A stretch of DNA of 64,000 nt from Lysobacteraceae bacterium (GCA_016789405.1 JAEUPQ010000016.1:1-64000); one strand, 5' to 3'; counted from the stretch's first letter, positions 17,099 through 26,408 are shown. Made by a program: numbers and translations. Notes: generated from the letters alone by a model not told the origin.

Positions 17099-17919
17099 GC
17101 ATCGCATCCGATCTCCCGAACTACCTCCACGGCTTCTCCACCACCGAACAGGCGCGCCTGGTGAAGCAGGCGCGGCTGGCGGAAGGCACGATCTTCCGCG
17201 ACGTCGACTACAGCGACGCGCGACGCCTGCTCGAAGTGGGCAGCGGTGTCGGTGCGCAGACCGAGATCCTGCTGCGGCGCTTCCCCGACCTGCATGCGAC
17301 CTGTGTCGACCTCAACGACGCGCAACTGGCGGCGGCGAAAGCGAAGCTCGGCGACATGCCGTGGCTCGACGGGCGCTACACGCTTCGCCAGGCCGACGCC
17401 ACCGACCTGCCGTTCGAGGCGCGCGACTTCGACGCCGCGTTCCTGTGCTGGGTACTCGAACACGTGCCTTCGCCCGCACGCGTGCTCAGCGAAGTGCGGC
17501 GCGTGCTCGCGCCCGGTTCCCCGGTCTACATCACCGAGGTGATGAACGCGTCGTTCCTGCTCGATCCGTATTCGCCCAGCGTGTGGAAGTACTGGATGGC
17601 CTTCAACGATTTCCAGGTCGAACAGGGCGGCGATCCGTTCGTCGGCGCGAAACTCGGCAACCTGCTGCTGGCCGGCGGTTTCCGCGACGTGCACACCGAC
17701 ATCAAGACCTTCCATCTCGACAACCGCGAGCCGGCACGGCGCAAGACCATGATCGCGTTCTGGGAGGAACTGCTGCTCTCGGCGGCCGACCAGCTGCTCG
17801 CGGCGGGCTGCGTCACCCCTGAGGTGGTGGACCACATGCGCCGCGAAATGCACGATGTCCAGAACGATCCGGATGCGGTGTTCTTCTATTCGTTCGTGCA
17901 GGCGCGGGCGACGGTGTGA
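17095..17919 (+). CDS. Class I SAM-dependent methyltransferase
   Basis: 274 residues. The SAM-binding motif I is clear (LLEVGSGVGAQTEILL, about residues 45-60), followed by an acidic motif II position (CVDLNDAQ) and ADATDLPFEARDFDAAFLCWVLEH in span, typical of methyltransferase type 11/25 folds. The substrate is unknown. Translationally coupled to the preceding small gene by an ATGA overlap. Confidence 0.9.
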   Translation: MSIASDLPNYLHGFSTTEQARLVKQARLAEGTIFRDVDYSDARRLLEVGSGVGAQTEILLRRFPDLHATCVDLNDAQLAAAKAKLGDMPWLDGRYTLRQADATDLPFEARDFDAAFLCWVLEHVPSPARVLSEVRRVLAPGSPVYITEVMNASFLLDPYSPSVWKYWMAFNDFQVEQGGDPFVGAKLGNLLLAGGFRDVHTDIKTFHLDNREPARRKTMIAFWEELLLSAADQLLAAGCVTPEVVDHMRREMHDVQNDPDAVFFYSFVQARATV

Positions 17920-18006
17920 TGCCGGGCGCGCCCATGATCGATCGCACCGCGCAATCCGCGTTCGCGGCGACACCACTCCTTCCGCCGCCGTGACGACAAC
18001 GCGCAC

Positions 18007-19080
18007 ATGCCCTCGTTGCTGATTGAACGCCTGATCGATTTCGGCATCGGCTACTCGCTGATCGCCTCGCTGCTGCTCGCGCTGGTGCTGGTCACCGATC
18101 CGACGGGCCTGCCGATGCCGCGGGCTTCGCGCGTGGGCGGCGTGACCATGCTCGCCGGCCTGGCGCATTCGCAGTGGGCCCACCACCTGGCACTGCATGG
18201 CGGCGGCGAGCCCTGGGGCGGCCTCCCGTACGGCCTGGTCCTCGTCGTTCAGAGCGCGGGCTTCTACTGGCTGCTGCTCGGCATCCTGCGCCCGGCGGAC
18301 GTGCGCTGGCACGTGCTGGACTGGGGCCTGCCGCTGCTGCCGCTGCTCGTCGTGGCCGCGCTGCCGCACCGCTTCGGCCCGGCCCTCGCCATGGCCGGCG
18401 GCACCGTCATCAGCCTTCGCCTCGGCCTGCTGCTGTATCGGGTGCGCTCCCAGCGCCGCTATTTCAGGATCGAGTCGCGCATCCTCGCGCTGTTCGGACT
18501 GATGGCCTTTGCCCTGGTCGGCCTGAGCTTCCTGTCCCCGGCGCTGGCCTGGCGGACGTTCGCCGCGACCTATGCCGTGCTCATCTCGACCGGCTACGTG
18601 CTGGTGACCTACCTGCTGTTGCGATTCCCGGACGTGGCGCGCAAGGCCGAGGAAGCCGTCGCGACGGCCTACGCGGTCTCGACCCTCGGCAAGGTCGACA
18701 TCGAGCGCGCGCTGGCGACGCTTCGCCGGTTGTTCGAGCAGGAGCATGCCTACCGAGATCCCGACCTCAGCCTGTCGCGGCTGGCCGATCACCTCGACCT
18801 GAGCAGCCACCAGCTCTCCGAGCTGATCAACACCCAGCTCGACACCAGCTTCCCGCGCCTGGTGCGCCAGTACCGGGTCGAAGCCGCGCAGCGGATGCTG
18901 GTCGAGGAGCCGCGCGCGAGCGTGCTGTCGATCGGGCTGTCGGTCGGTTTCAACAGCCAGTCGAGCTTCTACACGGCCTTCAAGGACATCGCCGGCACCG
19001 TGCCCAGTCGCTACCGCGCCAGCGCCGAGGCCGCGCGTCGCGGGAATGCACCGGGACCGGGTGTGCAGGCTCCGGAATGA
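18007..19080 (+). CDS. Membrane-bound AraC-family transcriptional regulator
   Basis: 357 residues: about seven hydrophobic segments in residues 1-205 and a C-terminal AraC-type double helix-turn-helix (about 250-345, LSLSRLADHLDLSSHQLSELIN and SIGLSVGFNSQSSFYTAFKDIAG in span). Such 7TM-AraC proteins likely read a membrane or extracellular signal. The stop codon lies inside a 24-bp perfect palindrome, and a related palindrome is found 74 bp further, both upstream of the next gene; these may be its own operators. Confidence 0.9.
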   Translation: MPSLLIERLIDFGIGYSLIASLLLALVLVTDPTGLPMPRASRVGGVTMLAGLAHSQWAHHLALHGGGEPWGGLPYGLVLVVQSAGFYWLLLGILRPADVRWHVLDWGLPLLPLLVVAALPHRFGPALAMAGGTVISLRLGLLLYRVRSQRRYFRIESRILALFGLMAFALVGLSFLSPALAWRTFAATYAVLISTGYVLVTYLLLRFPDVARKAEEAVATAYAVSTLGKVDIERALATLRRLFEQEHAYRDPDLSLSRLADHLDLSSHQLSELINTQLDTSFPRLVRQYRVEAAQRMLVEEPRASVLSIGLSVGFNSQSSFYTAFKDIAGTVPSRYRASAEAARRGNAPGPGVQAPE

Positions 19081-19092
19081 TCATTCCGGAGC
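19069..19092. promoter_or_regulatory. 24-bp perfect palindrome, candidate operator 1
   Basis: Half-site GCTCCGGAATGA and its exact complement, centred at 19080.5 on the stop codon of the AraC-type gene. It shares the CCGGAxTGATCAxTCCGG core with the palindrome at 19145. Confidence 0.6.
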
Positions 19093-19144
19093 ATCGCAAG
19101 GCATTGATTCGCCACGGCACAGACCAGTGCCCCCATCGATCCGG

Positions 19145-19164
19145 TCCGGATTGATCAATCCGGA
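19145..19164. promoter_or_regulatory. 20-bp perfect palindrome, candidate operator 2
   Basis: Half-site TCCGGATTGA and its exact complement, centred 74 bp (about seven helical turns) from the first palindrome and about 70 bp upstream of the small membrane protein gene at 19224. A further short hairpin (CCGGAGGC/GCCTCCGG, 19160-19178) overlaps its right end. Confidence 0.6.
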
Positions 19165-19223
19165 GGCAAGGCCTCCGGCCCATCGCCAGCATGAGGCCCA
19201 GACACCCACCCTGGAGCGCCACC

Positions 19224-19652
19224 ATGCATCCGCTGAACAATCCCGTCGCCGACCACATCAGCTACGCGGTCTACCTCGCCATCTCGATCGGCATGACGAT
19301 CTGGGTCGCCCGGGTCCTGTCCCGTTCGGGCCAGGTCTTCCTGACCCGCTGCTTCGGGCACGACGAAGAACTGGCCAACAGCACCAACCGCCTGCTCGTC
19401 ATCGGCTTCTACCTGGTGAACATCGGCTTCATTTCCATGCGCCTGAGCGCCTGGCCGGCCGAGCAGATCGAACTGATCCCGGCCCTCGGCTCGCGGATCG
19501 GGTCCTCGATCCTGGTGCTGGGCATCATGCATTTCACCAACATGCTGCTGATCGCGCGCTTCGGCAGGACCGTGAGCAACTGGATGGAAGAGCGCAGCGT
19601 GTACACCGCTGCCGGCGGGCCGCCGCCGCTGCCGGAGCACTACGGCAAGTGA
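19224..19652 (+). CDS. Small integral membrane protein
   Basis: 142 residues with about three transmembrane helices (about 14-34, 58-78 and 92-113). No domain recognised. The ATG at 19224 follows TGGAGCG; a longer frame from 19191 lacks a ribosome site. It lies directly downstream of the two palindromes and the membrane AraC-type regulator and is its most likely target. Confidence 0.8.
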   Translation: MHPLNNPVADHISYAVYLAISIGMTIWVARVLSRSGQVFLTRCFGHDEELANSTNRLLVIGFYLVNIGFISMRLSAWPAEQIELIPALGSRIGSSILVLGIMHFTNMLLIARFGRTVSNWMEERSVYTAAGGPPPLPEHYGK

Positions 19653-19660
19653 GACGACAA

Positions 19661-19701
19661 CGGGGACGCCTTTGCCCTGCCGGCATCGCGGCGAAGGCGT
19701 C
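19661..19701. terminator. Hairpin between convergent genes
   Basis: Inverted repeat GGGACGCCTT (19661-19670) / AAGGCGTCCC (19692-19701) between the membrane protein gene and the convergent metal-dependent hydrolase gene. T tracts are short, so strength is uncertain. Confidence 0.45.
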
Positions 19702-19703
19702 CC

Positions 19704-20786
19704 TCAGTTCGATGCGTCCAGGGCAGGCGTGGCATGCGCCGAACCGTGCGGCAGGGGCACCACGCCCCTTGGCTCCACCCAGATCCGCGACCACATCCCG
19801 CGCAGCCGGCCTGCGGCATTCCAGGGCCACTGCAATTGTTCGGGCGGAATCGCCCGCCAGGCGCCGCCATCGCGCCGGGCCACCACGAAATTGAAGATGT
19901 AATCCGGCTCCAGGCCCATGCGCAGGTCGCTGACCACCACCCGGCCATCGACGACGCGGGCCTTCATGAAGCCATGGTTGAACCAGCGCAGCCGCTGCAC
20001 CGCCGGCACGTCGGCAACCGCGCGCATCGCATCGACATCCGATGCATGGGCACGGAAACGCATCGGGCCACGATCGGCCACCAGCGAACGCTCGGCCTCC
20101 ACGTAGCCATCGGGCGTCATCGCGACCACGCGCCACAGCAGGGTGTTGAACGGCATCGGCACGCTGAAGCGTGGCGCGTCGGCCAGGCCCATCGCGGCGA
20201 GCGCCTCGTCCGCCGCCCGGTCGACCTGCTGTTTCGCCAGCAGCGACCAGCCGAGGTAGGCGCTGCTGAGCACGAGCGCGGCGACCAGCGCGCGCTGCGC
20301 GAGAACCCGTTCGCGCACGACCCACGCCACGATGCAGGCGACCAGCAGCCACAAGGTGTAGAGCGGATCGATGATGAACACGCTGGCCCACATCGTCGGC
20401 GACGGGTTCAGCGGCCACCACAGCTGGGTGCCGTAGACGGTGAAGGCATCGAGCACGGGATGGGTGACCAGGGCGAGCTGGATCGCCCAGAACCAGCGGA
20501 GCGGGGCTTCGGCCACGCGGCCGTGCCCGGCGCGGCGGCCCTGCCAGCGGAACAGCCACCAGATCAGCGTGGCGAGCAGCGGCAGCACGAACAGCGAATG
20601 GCTGACGCTGCGATGCCAGGTCATCAGATCGACCGGATCGTTCGTCAGCAGCGGAATGACCAGTGCGTCGAGGTCCGGCAGCGTGCCGAGCGCGGCGCCG
20701 GCGAGCAGGGCCGCGCGACGGTGGCCTGCTGGCGCGATGGCGGCGGCGAGTGCGCCGCCGAGGACGATCTGGCTGAGGGAATCCAT
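19704..20786 (-). CDS. YdjM-like membrane-bound metal-dependent hydrolase (DUF457)
   Basis: 360 residues. The N-terminal half matches the LexA-regulated YdjM / DUF457 family: MDSLSQIVLGGALAAAIAP, a GTLPDLDAL motif, an HRSVSHSLF His motif and THPVLDAFTVYGTQLWWP, with about four to five membrane helices. The Asp/His residues suggest metal binding. The C-terminal 150 residues are a soluble domain (FNHGFMKARVVDGRVVVSDLRMG in span). Exact reaction unknown. Confidence 0.88.
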   Translation of the reverse strand: MDSLSQIVLGGALAAAIAPAGHRRAALLAGAALGTLPDLDALVIPLLTNDPVDLMTWHRSVSHSLFVLPLLATLIWWLFRWQGRRAGHGRVAEAPLRWFWAIQLALVTHPVLDAFTVYGTQLWWPLNPSPTMWASVFIIDPLYTLWLLVACIVAWVVRERVLAQRALVAALVLSSAYLGWSLLAKQQVDRAADEALAAMGLADAPRFSVPMPFNTLLWRVVAMTPDGYVEAERSLVADRGPMRFRAHASDVDAMRAVADVPAVQRLRWFNHGFMKARVVDGRVVVSDLRMGLEPDYIFNFVVARRDGGAWRAIPPEQLQWPWNAAGRLRGMWSRIWVEPRGVVPLPHGSAHATPALDASN

Positions 20787-20862
20787 CCGGCGATGCTATC
20801 GCCCCGCGGTCGGCGCGGACGTGCCGGAAGCCATGCCCAGGCGACCCGGCGGACGTTCGCGT

Positions 20863-21570
20863 TCAGGACTGCGCCAGCACCTGGTTCGTCGCGTCGACCA
20901 GGCTGGCGGTGAACGCCGCCTGCGACTGGGTCAGGCTGATCACCAGTTCCGGCGAGGCTTCCGCGGGGTCGCCCGAGTCCAGCGGCGGATGCGGCGCGTA
21001 CTGGTTCGCCAGCTGCGTGGTGCGCGCCATCTCGACGCCCCCGATCAGTTCGACCAGGCGCAGCGCGAGGTCCAGCGACGAGGAGATGCCGCCGCCGCTG
21101 AAACGATGGCGAAGCTCGTCGACATGCCAGCGCGGATAGCCCGGGACCACGGTGAGCGTCGGGAACAGTTGCAGCGCGGGCCGCGCACTCCAGTAGGTCG
21201 TGACCTCGCAGCCGTCGAGCGCACCCGACGCCGCGAGGATGAAGGCGCCGGTGCACACCGAGCCGACCCAGTTCGCCTGCGGCGTCACCTGCTTCAGCCA
21301 GCCCTGCAGTTTCGGGTCGAGCATGGCCTTGCCTACGCCGCTGCCGCCGCCGGGCACGAACACGATCGACAGTGGCGGATGGTCGTCGAAGGTCGCGCCG
21401 GGATTGACGGTCACGCCTTCGGTGGTCGGAATCGGCGCGAGATCCGCAGCGATCCAGATCGGCTTGAACACGCCGGTGAACGCGAAGATCTGGGTCGCGC
21501 CGGCGAAATCCAGCAAGGTGCAATCGGGGTACAGCACGAAACCGACGTTGATGACGGCGGGCGTGGACAT
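20863..21570 (-). CDS. DJ-1/PfpI family protein, isonitrile hydratase-like
   Basis: 235 residues with the DJ-1 fold pattern: VGFVLYPDCTLLDFAG at the start, FVPGGGSGVGKAM in the middle, and the nucleophile elbow GSVCTGAFILAASGALDG with Cys106, then the TYW and LVELIGG stretches typical of isonitrile hydratase (InhA-like) proteins. Start ATG at 21570 is preceded by AAGGAG. No AraC-type DNA-binding part follows. Substrate not certain. Confidence 0.9.
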   Translation of the reverse strand: MSTPAVINVGFVLYPDCTLLDFAGATQIFAFTGVFKPIWIAADLAPIPTTEGVTVNPGATFDDHPPLSIVFVPGGGSGVGKAMLDPKLQGWLKQVTPQANWVGSVCTGAFILAASGALDGCEVTTYWSARPALQLFPTLTVVPGYPRWHVDELRHRFSGGGISSSLDLALRLVELIGGVEMARTTQLANQYAPHPPLDSGDPAEASPELVISLTQSQAAFTASLVDATNQVLAQS

Positions 21571-21655
21571 GCGCGAGCTCCTTGCAGTGTGGCGCGCATC
21601 GCGCGCGAGGCGGGTGCGCGCCGGCAACCCCGGCGAGCGGGTCAGGCAGTCGACG

Positions 21656-21913
21656 TCACGCGGGGAAATCCTGCTCGATCCACGCCGCGAAGCGGGCGAC
21701 TTCCTGTTCGGTCAGCGGCGTGTAAGGCGGCGGCGGCATGTTGCCATTGCGGATCCGCGCCAGGATCGGCCTCGCATGCGCCTTCACGTCTTCGTGCCTG
21801 GTCATGTCGAAGCGCCACAGCATCGCGGCACGGTACAGCTTGAACATCGGCGCGATATCGCGCTCGAACGAAACCTCGACAAACGAAATCTCGACAATCT
21901 CCGCGTCGCTCAT
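21656..21913 (-). CDS. Small heme-less cytochrome-c-like protein
   Basis: 85 residues. The pattern FERDIAPMFK ... MLWRFDMTRHEDVKAHARPIL ... NGNMPPPP ... FAAWIEQDFP resembles the C-terminal half of small cytochrome-c-like domains, but no CXXCH heme-binding motif and no signal peptide are present. Homologues of this type are usually hypothetical. Starts further upstream exist in the frame (to 22015); the ATG at 21913 is preferred because conserved-looking sequence begins there, though no strong ribosome site is seen. Confidence 0.65.
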   Translation of the reverse strand: MSDAEIVEISFVEVSFERDIAPMFKLYRAAMLWRFDMTRHEDVKAHARPILARIRNGNMPPPPYTPLTEQEVARFAAWIEQDFPA

Positions 21914-21923
21914 CCCTGCGTCC

Positions 21924-21950
21924 TTGATCCTGCTTGATCCTGCTTGATCG
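21924..21950. repeat. 10-bp tandem repeat
   Basis: TTGATCCTGC occurs twice in tandem (21924-21943) and a third, partial copy follows. It lies in the leader of the 85-residue protein gene. Confidence 0.75.
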
Positions 21951-22046
21951 TGATCCATCCGGAGCCTGCGGTGATCGCGGCCCCTCCCTGCGGCTGATCT
22001 TTCGCCATCCCCCACCCGGGGTCAAGCGTCCTCATCCGCAGGTCGA

Positions 22047-22865
22047 TCAGGCGGCCCGGCGCATGGCATCCCCGACAGGCGCGGTCGCGCCCTGCGTCGG
22101 TCGCAGCTCGGCGAGGACGTCACCACGATGCGAGAGCAGGCGCAGGGTGCCGTCGGGTTCCTCGACGAAGGCGGTCAGGCTTTCCACCCAATCGCCATCG
22201 TTGGCGTAGACCAGGCCATCGCGCTCGAACAGCGCTGCACGATGGATGTGGCCGCAGACGATGCCGTCGAGGCCGCGCCTGCGCGCGTCGGCCAGGCCGG
22301 CATCGACGAAGCGCGCGATGTAGCGTTCGGCCGCGCCACTGCGCTGCTTGAGGAATTCCGCAAGCGACCAGTAGCGCAGGCCAAGCCTGCGACGCGCGCG
22401 ATTGAGCAGGCGATTGCCGGTCAGGATCCGTTCGTACAGCCAGTCGCCGAATTTCTCCTGCAGGTTGCCGAACTGGGTGATGCCGTCGTAGTCGTCGCCA
22501 TGCACCACGAGCAGGCGACGGCCATCGGCCGTGACGTGGATCGCGCGGCGACGCACGCGCATCGCCGGCAGCGTCAGGCCGCAGACATGGCGCAGCGGGC
22601 GATCGTGGTTGCCCGGGATGTAGACGATCCCGGTGCCGGCGCGACGCATCGCATGCAGGCGCTCGAACACGCGCTGTTCGGCCATCGTCCAGCGCGCGCG
22701 CCGGCTCGCCATCCACCACAGGTCGATGATGTCGCCGACCAGGTACAGGCGCTCGCAGTCCAGGCGATCGAGGAAGTCGGCGAGTTCCGCCGCATGGCAA
22801 TGGCTGGCGCCGAGGTGCAGGTCCGACAGGAACACCGCGCGATGGCGCGGCGCGTCCGGGTTCAC
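22047..22865 (-). CDS. LpxH-like metallophosphoesterase
   Basis: 272 residues from a GTG start that overlaps the stop of the preceding gene (GTGA). Calcineurin-like phosphoesterase motifs are complete: SDLHLG (D15, H17), GDIIDLW, GNHDR, HGDDYD and GHIHR. The wording is that of UDP-2,3-diacylglucosamine hydrolase family proteins (LpxH/YbbF-like), which cut UDP from lipid A precursors, but the protein is longer than LpxH. Coupling to OlsF suggests a role in membrane lipid or envelope phosphate handling; the substrate is inferred. Confidence 0.88.
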   Translation of the reverse strand: MNPDAPRHRAVFLSDLHLGASHCHAAELADFLDRLDCERLYLVGDIIDLWWMASRRARWTMAEQRVFERLHAMRRAGTGIVYIPGNHDRPLRHVCGLTLPAMRVRRRAIHVTADGRRLLVVHGDDYDGITQFGNLQEKFGDWLYERILTGNRLLNRARRRLGLRYWSLAEFLKQRSGAAERYIARFVDAGLADARRRGLDGIVCGHIHRAALFERDGLVYANDGDWVESLTAFVEEPDGTLRLLSHRGDVLAELRPTQGATAPVGDAMRRAA

Positions 22866-24559
22866 GCCACTGCCTCGCGCGGCTGCAGGTAACGCTGGCG
22901 CTTCTTCGGCAGGATGCGATGCATGTCGACCTCGATCAGGCCGTCGATGCTGTCGCTGAAGGACGGGTCCACGCCGAACGCGAGGAAACGCGCGCCGCCG
23001 GGCTCGCACAGTTCGGTGTACTGCTTGTAGAGCACCGGCACGCTCGCGCCGTGCGCGGCGAGATTGGCCTTGAGCACGTCGTAGGCGGTATCGGCATCGA
23101 GGTCGCCGAAATCCGGCGGCGCCTCGAAGTAGCGGAACGGTCGCAGCGACGCCACGGCATCCTCCGCGCCGTAGTAGCGCGAGTAGTAGGCGACCAGGTG
23201 CTCGCGCGCCGGCAGCGGCAGCGCGGCGCTGATCGATACTGCGCCGAAGAGGTAGCGCACCTGCGGATGCTTGCGCAGGTAGGCGCCGATGCCCTGCCAC
23301 AGGTAGTCCAGGCTGCGGCTGCCCCAGTACTCGCGCGCGACGAAACTGCGCCCCAGTTCCAGGCCCTGCGCGATGCGCGGCAGCGCTTCGTCGCCGTAGT
23401 GGAACAGCGATGCCGTATACAAGCCGCTCAGGCCGCGTCGCGCCAGCACGCTGGCGCCGCGTGCGACGCGATATGCGCCCGCGATGCGCCCGGCGGCGGC
23501 ATCCCAGACCAGGATGTGTTCGTAGTGCGTGTCGAAATCGTCGAGGTCCAGGCTGCGACCCGTGCCCTCGCCCACCTCGCGGAACGTCGCCTCGCGCAGG
23601 CGGCCGATCTCGTGCAGCAGCGGCGCGTCGGCTTCCAGTCGCGCGAGGCGGATTTCCTTGCCGTCGCCGGTGCGACCGAGCAGCTCGGTCTGCGCCATCG
23701 CCATCACCAGCGTCGGATGATCCACCGGCGACGCCAGCGGTGCCGGACCGGCCTGTGGCGCACCGCGCCTGCCCAGTGCGTACAGCGCCTTGCGAACCTG
23801 GCGCAGCGTGCGCTGCGGATCGGCGCCGGATTCGATCCGCAGCGGCGTGCCGATGTGCAGCCGGACCGGCCGACCGCGACGGGCGAACATCTCGCGCGCA
23901 AGCAGTGCGGTGCCGACCGGCTTGTACAGCGCCGATGCACCGTAGAACAGCGCCGAATTGCGCGCCGCGATGCGCACCGGCAGCACCGGCGCACCGCTTC
24001 GACGCGCGAAACGCAGGAAGCCGTGGCGCCAGCGCGTGTCGCGCACGCCGGCCCAGCCCAGTCGCGAGACTTCGCCGGCCGGGAAGACCACGACGCACTG
24101 GTCGGCTTCCAGCGCCTGTTCGATCGCGCGCAGGCTGTCCGGGGACGGACGGCCGCCGAGGATCCGCACCGGCAGCAGCAGCTCCGCCAGCGGCTCCAGC
24201 GTGCCCAGCAGATCGTTGGCGACGATGCGCACGTCGCGACGCACCCGGCCCAGCGCCTGCAGCAGCGCCAGCGCATCCAGCGCGCCGGACGGGTGGTTCG
24301 CCACCACCAGCAGGCGGCCGACGGCCGGAATGCCCGCCAGCCCGGTTTCGGTCACGTCGCAGTTCAGCCCCAGGAACCCGGCAGCGGCATCGACGAAGTC
24401 GAAACCGCGCCGATCGCCCTGCTCGTCCAGGAAAGTCTCGATGGCATCGAAGCGCGACCAGCGGCCGATGCCCTTCAGCAGCGGCCGGGACAGGCGGGCG
24501 CGGTGCCCGGTGAACCAGTGGGGATAGCGGGACTGCAGGTGCTGTTCGAGCGCGCGCAT
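22862..24559 (-). CDS. olsF: OlsF-like bifunctional ornithine lipid synthase
   Basis: 565 residues with two acyltransferase halves: an N-terminal PlsC-type lysophospholipid acyltransferase (about 60-290; VVANHPSGALD with H89 and D95, and FPAGEVSRLG) and a C-terminal GNAT/OlsB-like N-acyltransferase (about 320-560; YRVARG, LELGRSFV, YLWQGIGAYL, Y-rich SRYYGAEDA). This order matches OlsF of Serratia and Flavobacterium, which makes the phosphorus-free membrane lipid ornithine lipid from ornithine and acyl-ACP. It overlaps the downstream phosphoesterase gene. Activity not proven; a hemolysin-like annotation is common for such proteins. Confidence 0.82.
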   Translation of the reverse strand: MRALEQHLQSRYPHWFTGHRARLSRPLLKGIGRWSRFDAIETFLDEQGDRRGFDFVDAAAGFLGLNCDVTETGLAGIPAVGRLLVVANHPSGALDALALLQALGRVRRDVRIVANDLLGTLEPLAELLLPVRILGGRPSPDSLRAIEQALEADQCVVVFPAGEVSRLGWAGVRDTRWRHGFLRFARRSGAPVLPVRIAARNSALFYGASALYKPVGTALLAREMFARRGRPVRLHIGTPLRIESGADPQRTLRQVRKALYALGRRGAPQAGPAPLASPVDHPTLVMAMAQTELLGRTGDGKEIRLARLEADAPLLHEIGRLREATFREVGEGTGRSLDLDDFDTHYEHILVWDAAAGRIAGAYRVARGASVLARRGLSGLYTASLFHYGDEALPRIAQGLELGRSFVAREYWGSRSLDYLWQGIGAYLRKHPQVRYLFGAVSISAALPLPAREHLVAYYSRYYGAEDAVASLRPFRYFEAPPDFGDLDADTAYDVLKANLAAHGASVPVLYKQYTELCEPGGARFLAFGVDPSFSDSIDGLIEVDMHRILPKKRQRYLQPREAVA

Positions 24560-24877
24560 GGCAGGGTACCGTCGGCCGGGATGGCCGCCAGCCTGCCGCC
24601 GGGGCGAGACACCCCGATGGCGGTTTCGCGGCGGTCCCGTGACAGCCGACGGCCGCGGCCTGTCCTGCCCCGGGAGCGGCCGACGTCTAGACATCGGCGT
24701 CCCGACAGCTGCGTTCGAATGCCGTCGTCACACGCCGCACCCGGGAATGCGGTAAAACGACCGCCCAGCCCCCGGGCGGGCGGCGCCATGCAAACCGTCC
24801 CCGGGGTGTGTATCATATCCGGCCATCTTTTCATCCCGATCAAGGGATAAATCCCCACCCAAAGGAAAACGACCACG
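24560..24877 (+). other. metK leader / intergenic region
   Basis: 318 bp between divergent olsF and metK. A possible -10 element TATCAT is at 24811-24816 and a small hairpin ATCCC/GGGAT at 24833-24848 precedes the metK ribosome site (AAAGGAAA). No SAM or SAH riboswitch consensus was recognised. Confidence 0.4.
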
Positions 24878-26110
24878 ATGTCCAGCTATCTCTTCACCTC
24901 TGAATCGGTGTCCGAAGGCCATCCGGACAAGATCGCGGACCAGATCTCCGACGCCGTGCTCGACGCCATCCTGGCGCAGGACAAGCGCGCCCGCGTGGCC
25001 TGCGAAACCCTGGTGAAGACCGGCGCCGCCATCGTGGCCGGCGAAGTGACCACCACCGCCTGGGTCGACATCGAATCGCTCGCGCGCGACGTGATCAACA
25101 AGATCGGCTACAACAATTCCAACGTCGGTTTCGATGGCCACACCTGCGCCATCATCAACATGCTCGGCAAGCAGTCGCCGGACATCGCCGCCGGCGTCGA
25201 CGGCACCGACAAGAAGGCCAAGAAGCCGGAAGAACAGGGCGCGGGCGACCAGGGCCTGATGTTCGGCTACGCCTGCAACGAAGCCCCGGAATTCATGCCG
25301 GCGCCGATCTACTACTCGCACCGCCTGGTCGAGCAGCAGGCCAAGGTCCGCAAGCAGAAGAACAGCAAGCTGCCGTGGCTGCGTCCCGACGCCAAGTCGC
25401 AGGTCACCCTGCGCTACGACGGCAACAACATCGTCGGCCTCGACGCCGTGGTGCTGTCGACGCAGCATGACCCGGGCATCAAGCACAAGGACCTGGTCGA
25501 AGGCGTGCGCGAGCACGTGCTCAAGCCGGTCCTGCCGAAGAAGTGGCTCGACGCGCTGCCGAAGAACAAGATCCACATCAACCCGACCGGCATCTTCGTG
25601 ATCGGCGGCCCGGTGGGCGACTGCGGCCTGACCGGCCGCAAGATCATCGTCGACAGCTACGGCGGCATGGCCCGTCACGGCGGCGGCGCGTTCTCGGGCA
25701 AGGATCCGTCGAAGGTCGACCGTTCGGCCGCCTACGCCGCGCGCTACGTGGCGAAGAACATCGTCGCCGCCGGCCTGGCCGACAAGTGCGAAGTGCAGGT
25801 GAGCTACGCCATCGGCGTTGCCGAGCCGACCTCGATCTCGGTCACCACCTTCGGCACCGGCAAGATCCCGGACGAGAAGATCGAGAAGCTGATCCGCAAG
25901 CACTTCGACCTGCGTCCGTACGGCATCGTGAAGATGCTCGACCTGATCCACCCGATCTACCAGGACACCGCCGCCTACGGTCACTTCGGCCGCAAGCCGT
26001 ACGAAGTCGCCTACACCGACAGCGACGGCAAGAAGCAGAAGGCCACCGCGTTCTCGTGGGAAAAGACCGATCGCGCCGCCGACCTGCGCAAGGACGCCGG
26101 CCTGAAGTAA
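24878..26110 (+). CDS. metK: S-adenosylmethionine synthetase
   Basis: 410 residues, slightly longer than the E. coli enzyme (384). It makes SAM from methionine and ATP in the cytoplasm. Conserved pieces include [33 protein letters not shown], the P-loop-like [23 protein letters not shown] in span, and the final AYGHFGR. An insertion in the middle ([15 protein letters not shown]) accounts for the extra length. A terminator follows the stop codon. Confidence 0.98.
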   Translation: MSSYLFTSESVSEGHPDKIADQISDAVLDAILAQDKRARVACETLVKTGAAIVAGEVTTTAWVDIESLARDVINKIGYNNSNVGFDGHTCAIINMLGKQSPDIAAGVDGTDKKAKKPEEQGAGDQGLMFGYACNEAPEFMPAPIYYSHRLVEQQAKVRKQKNSKLPWLRPDAKSQVTLRYDGNNIVGLDAVVLSTQHDPGIKHKDLVEGVREHVLKPVLPKKWLDALPKNKIHINPTGIFVIGGPVGDCGLTGRKIIVDSYGGMARHGGGAFSGKDPSKVDRSAAYAARYVAKNIVAAGLADKCEVQVSYAIGVAEPTSISVTTFGTGKIPDEKIEKLIRKHFDLRPYGIVKMLDLIHPIYQDTAAYGHFGRKPYEVAYTDSDGKKQKATAFSWEKTDRAADLRKDAGLK

Positions 26111-26141
26111 TCGGCCAGCGGTTCAGGCAACTGCATCACGC

Positions 26142-26172
26142 GAAGGGCGCCGCAAGGCGCCCTTCGTCGTTT
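26142..26172 (+). terminator. Rho-independent terminator after metK
   Basis: Stem GAAGGGCGCC (26142-26151) / GGCGCCCTTC (26156-26165) with a GCAA tetraloop, followed by GTCGTTT. Confidence 0.85.
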
Positions 26173-26408
26173 CCCGGCCGCACGCGCGCCGCGACGCGCG
26201 ACCGACCGGTCCGCGTGGTGTAGCATGGCCCCCGAACGCACCGCCGTACGCGCACGGCGACACCCGGGGGGACATCCCAGATTCCCCGATGCATTCCCCG
26301 GTGAAATCCCGCTGAGCTCCGACAGCAGCGGCGAATCCCGTCGAGACAGAACGACCGCACCGCGTGCCCATGCGCACGTCCAATCCCTTCATGCCCCGGG
26401 AAATCGCC

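Noticed and set aside
24780..24877. SAM riboswitch before metK
   Set aside because: Only a small 5-bp stem was seen; none of the known SAM or SAH consensus elements is present.
24728..25984. 418-residue open frame opposite metK
   Set aside because: Antisense shadow with no recognisable product.
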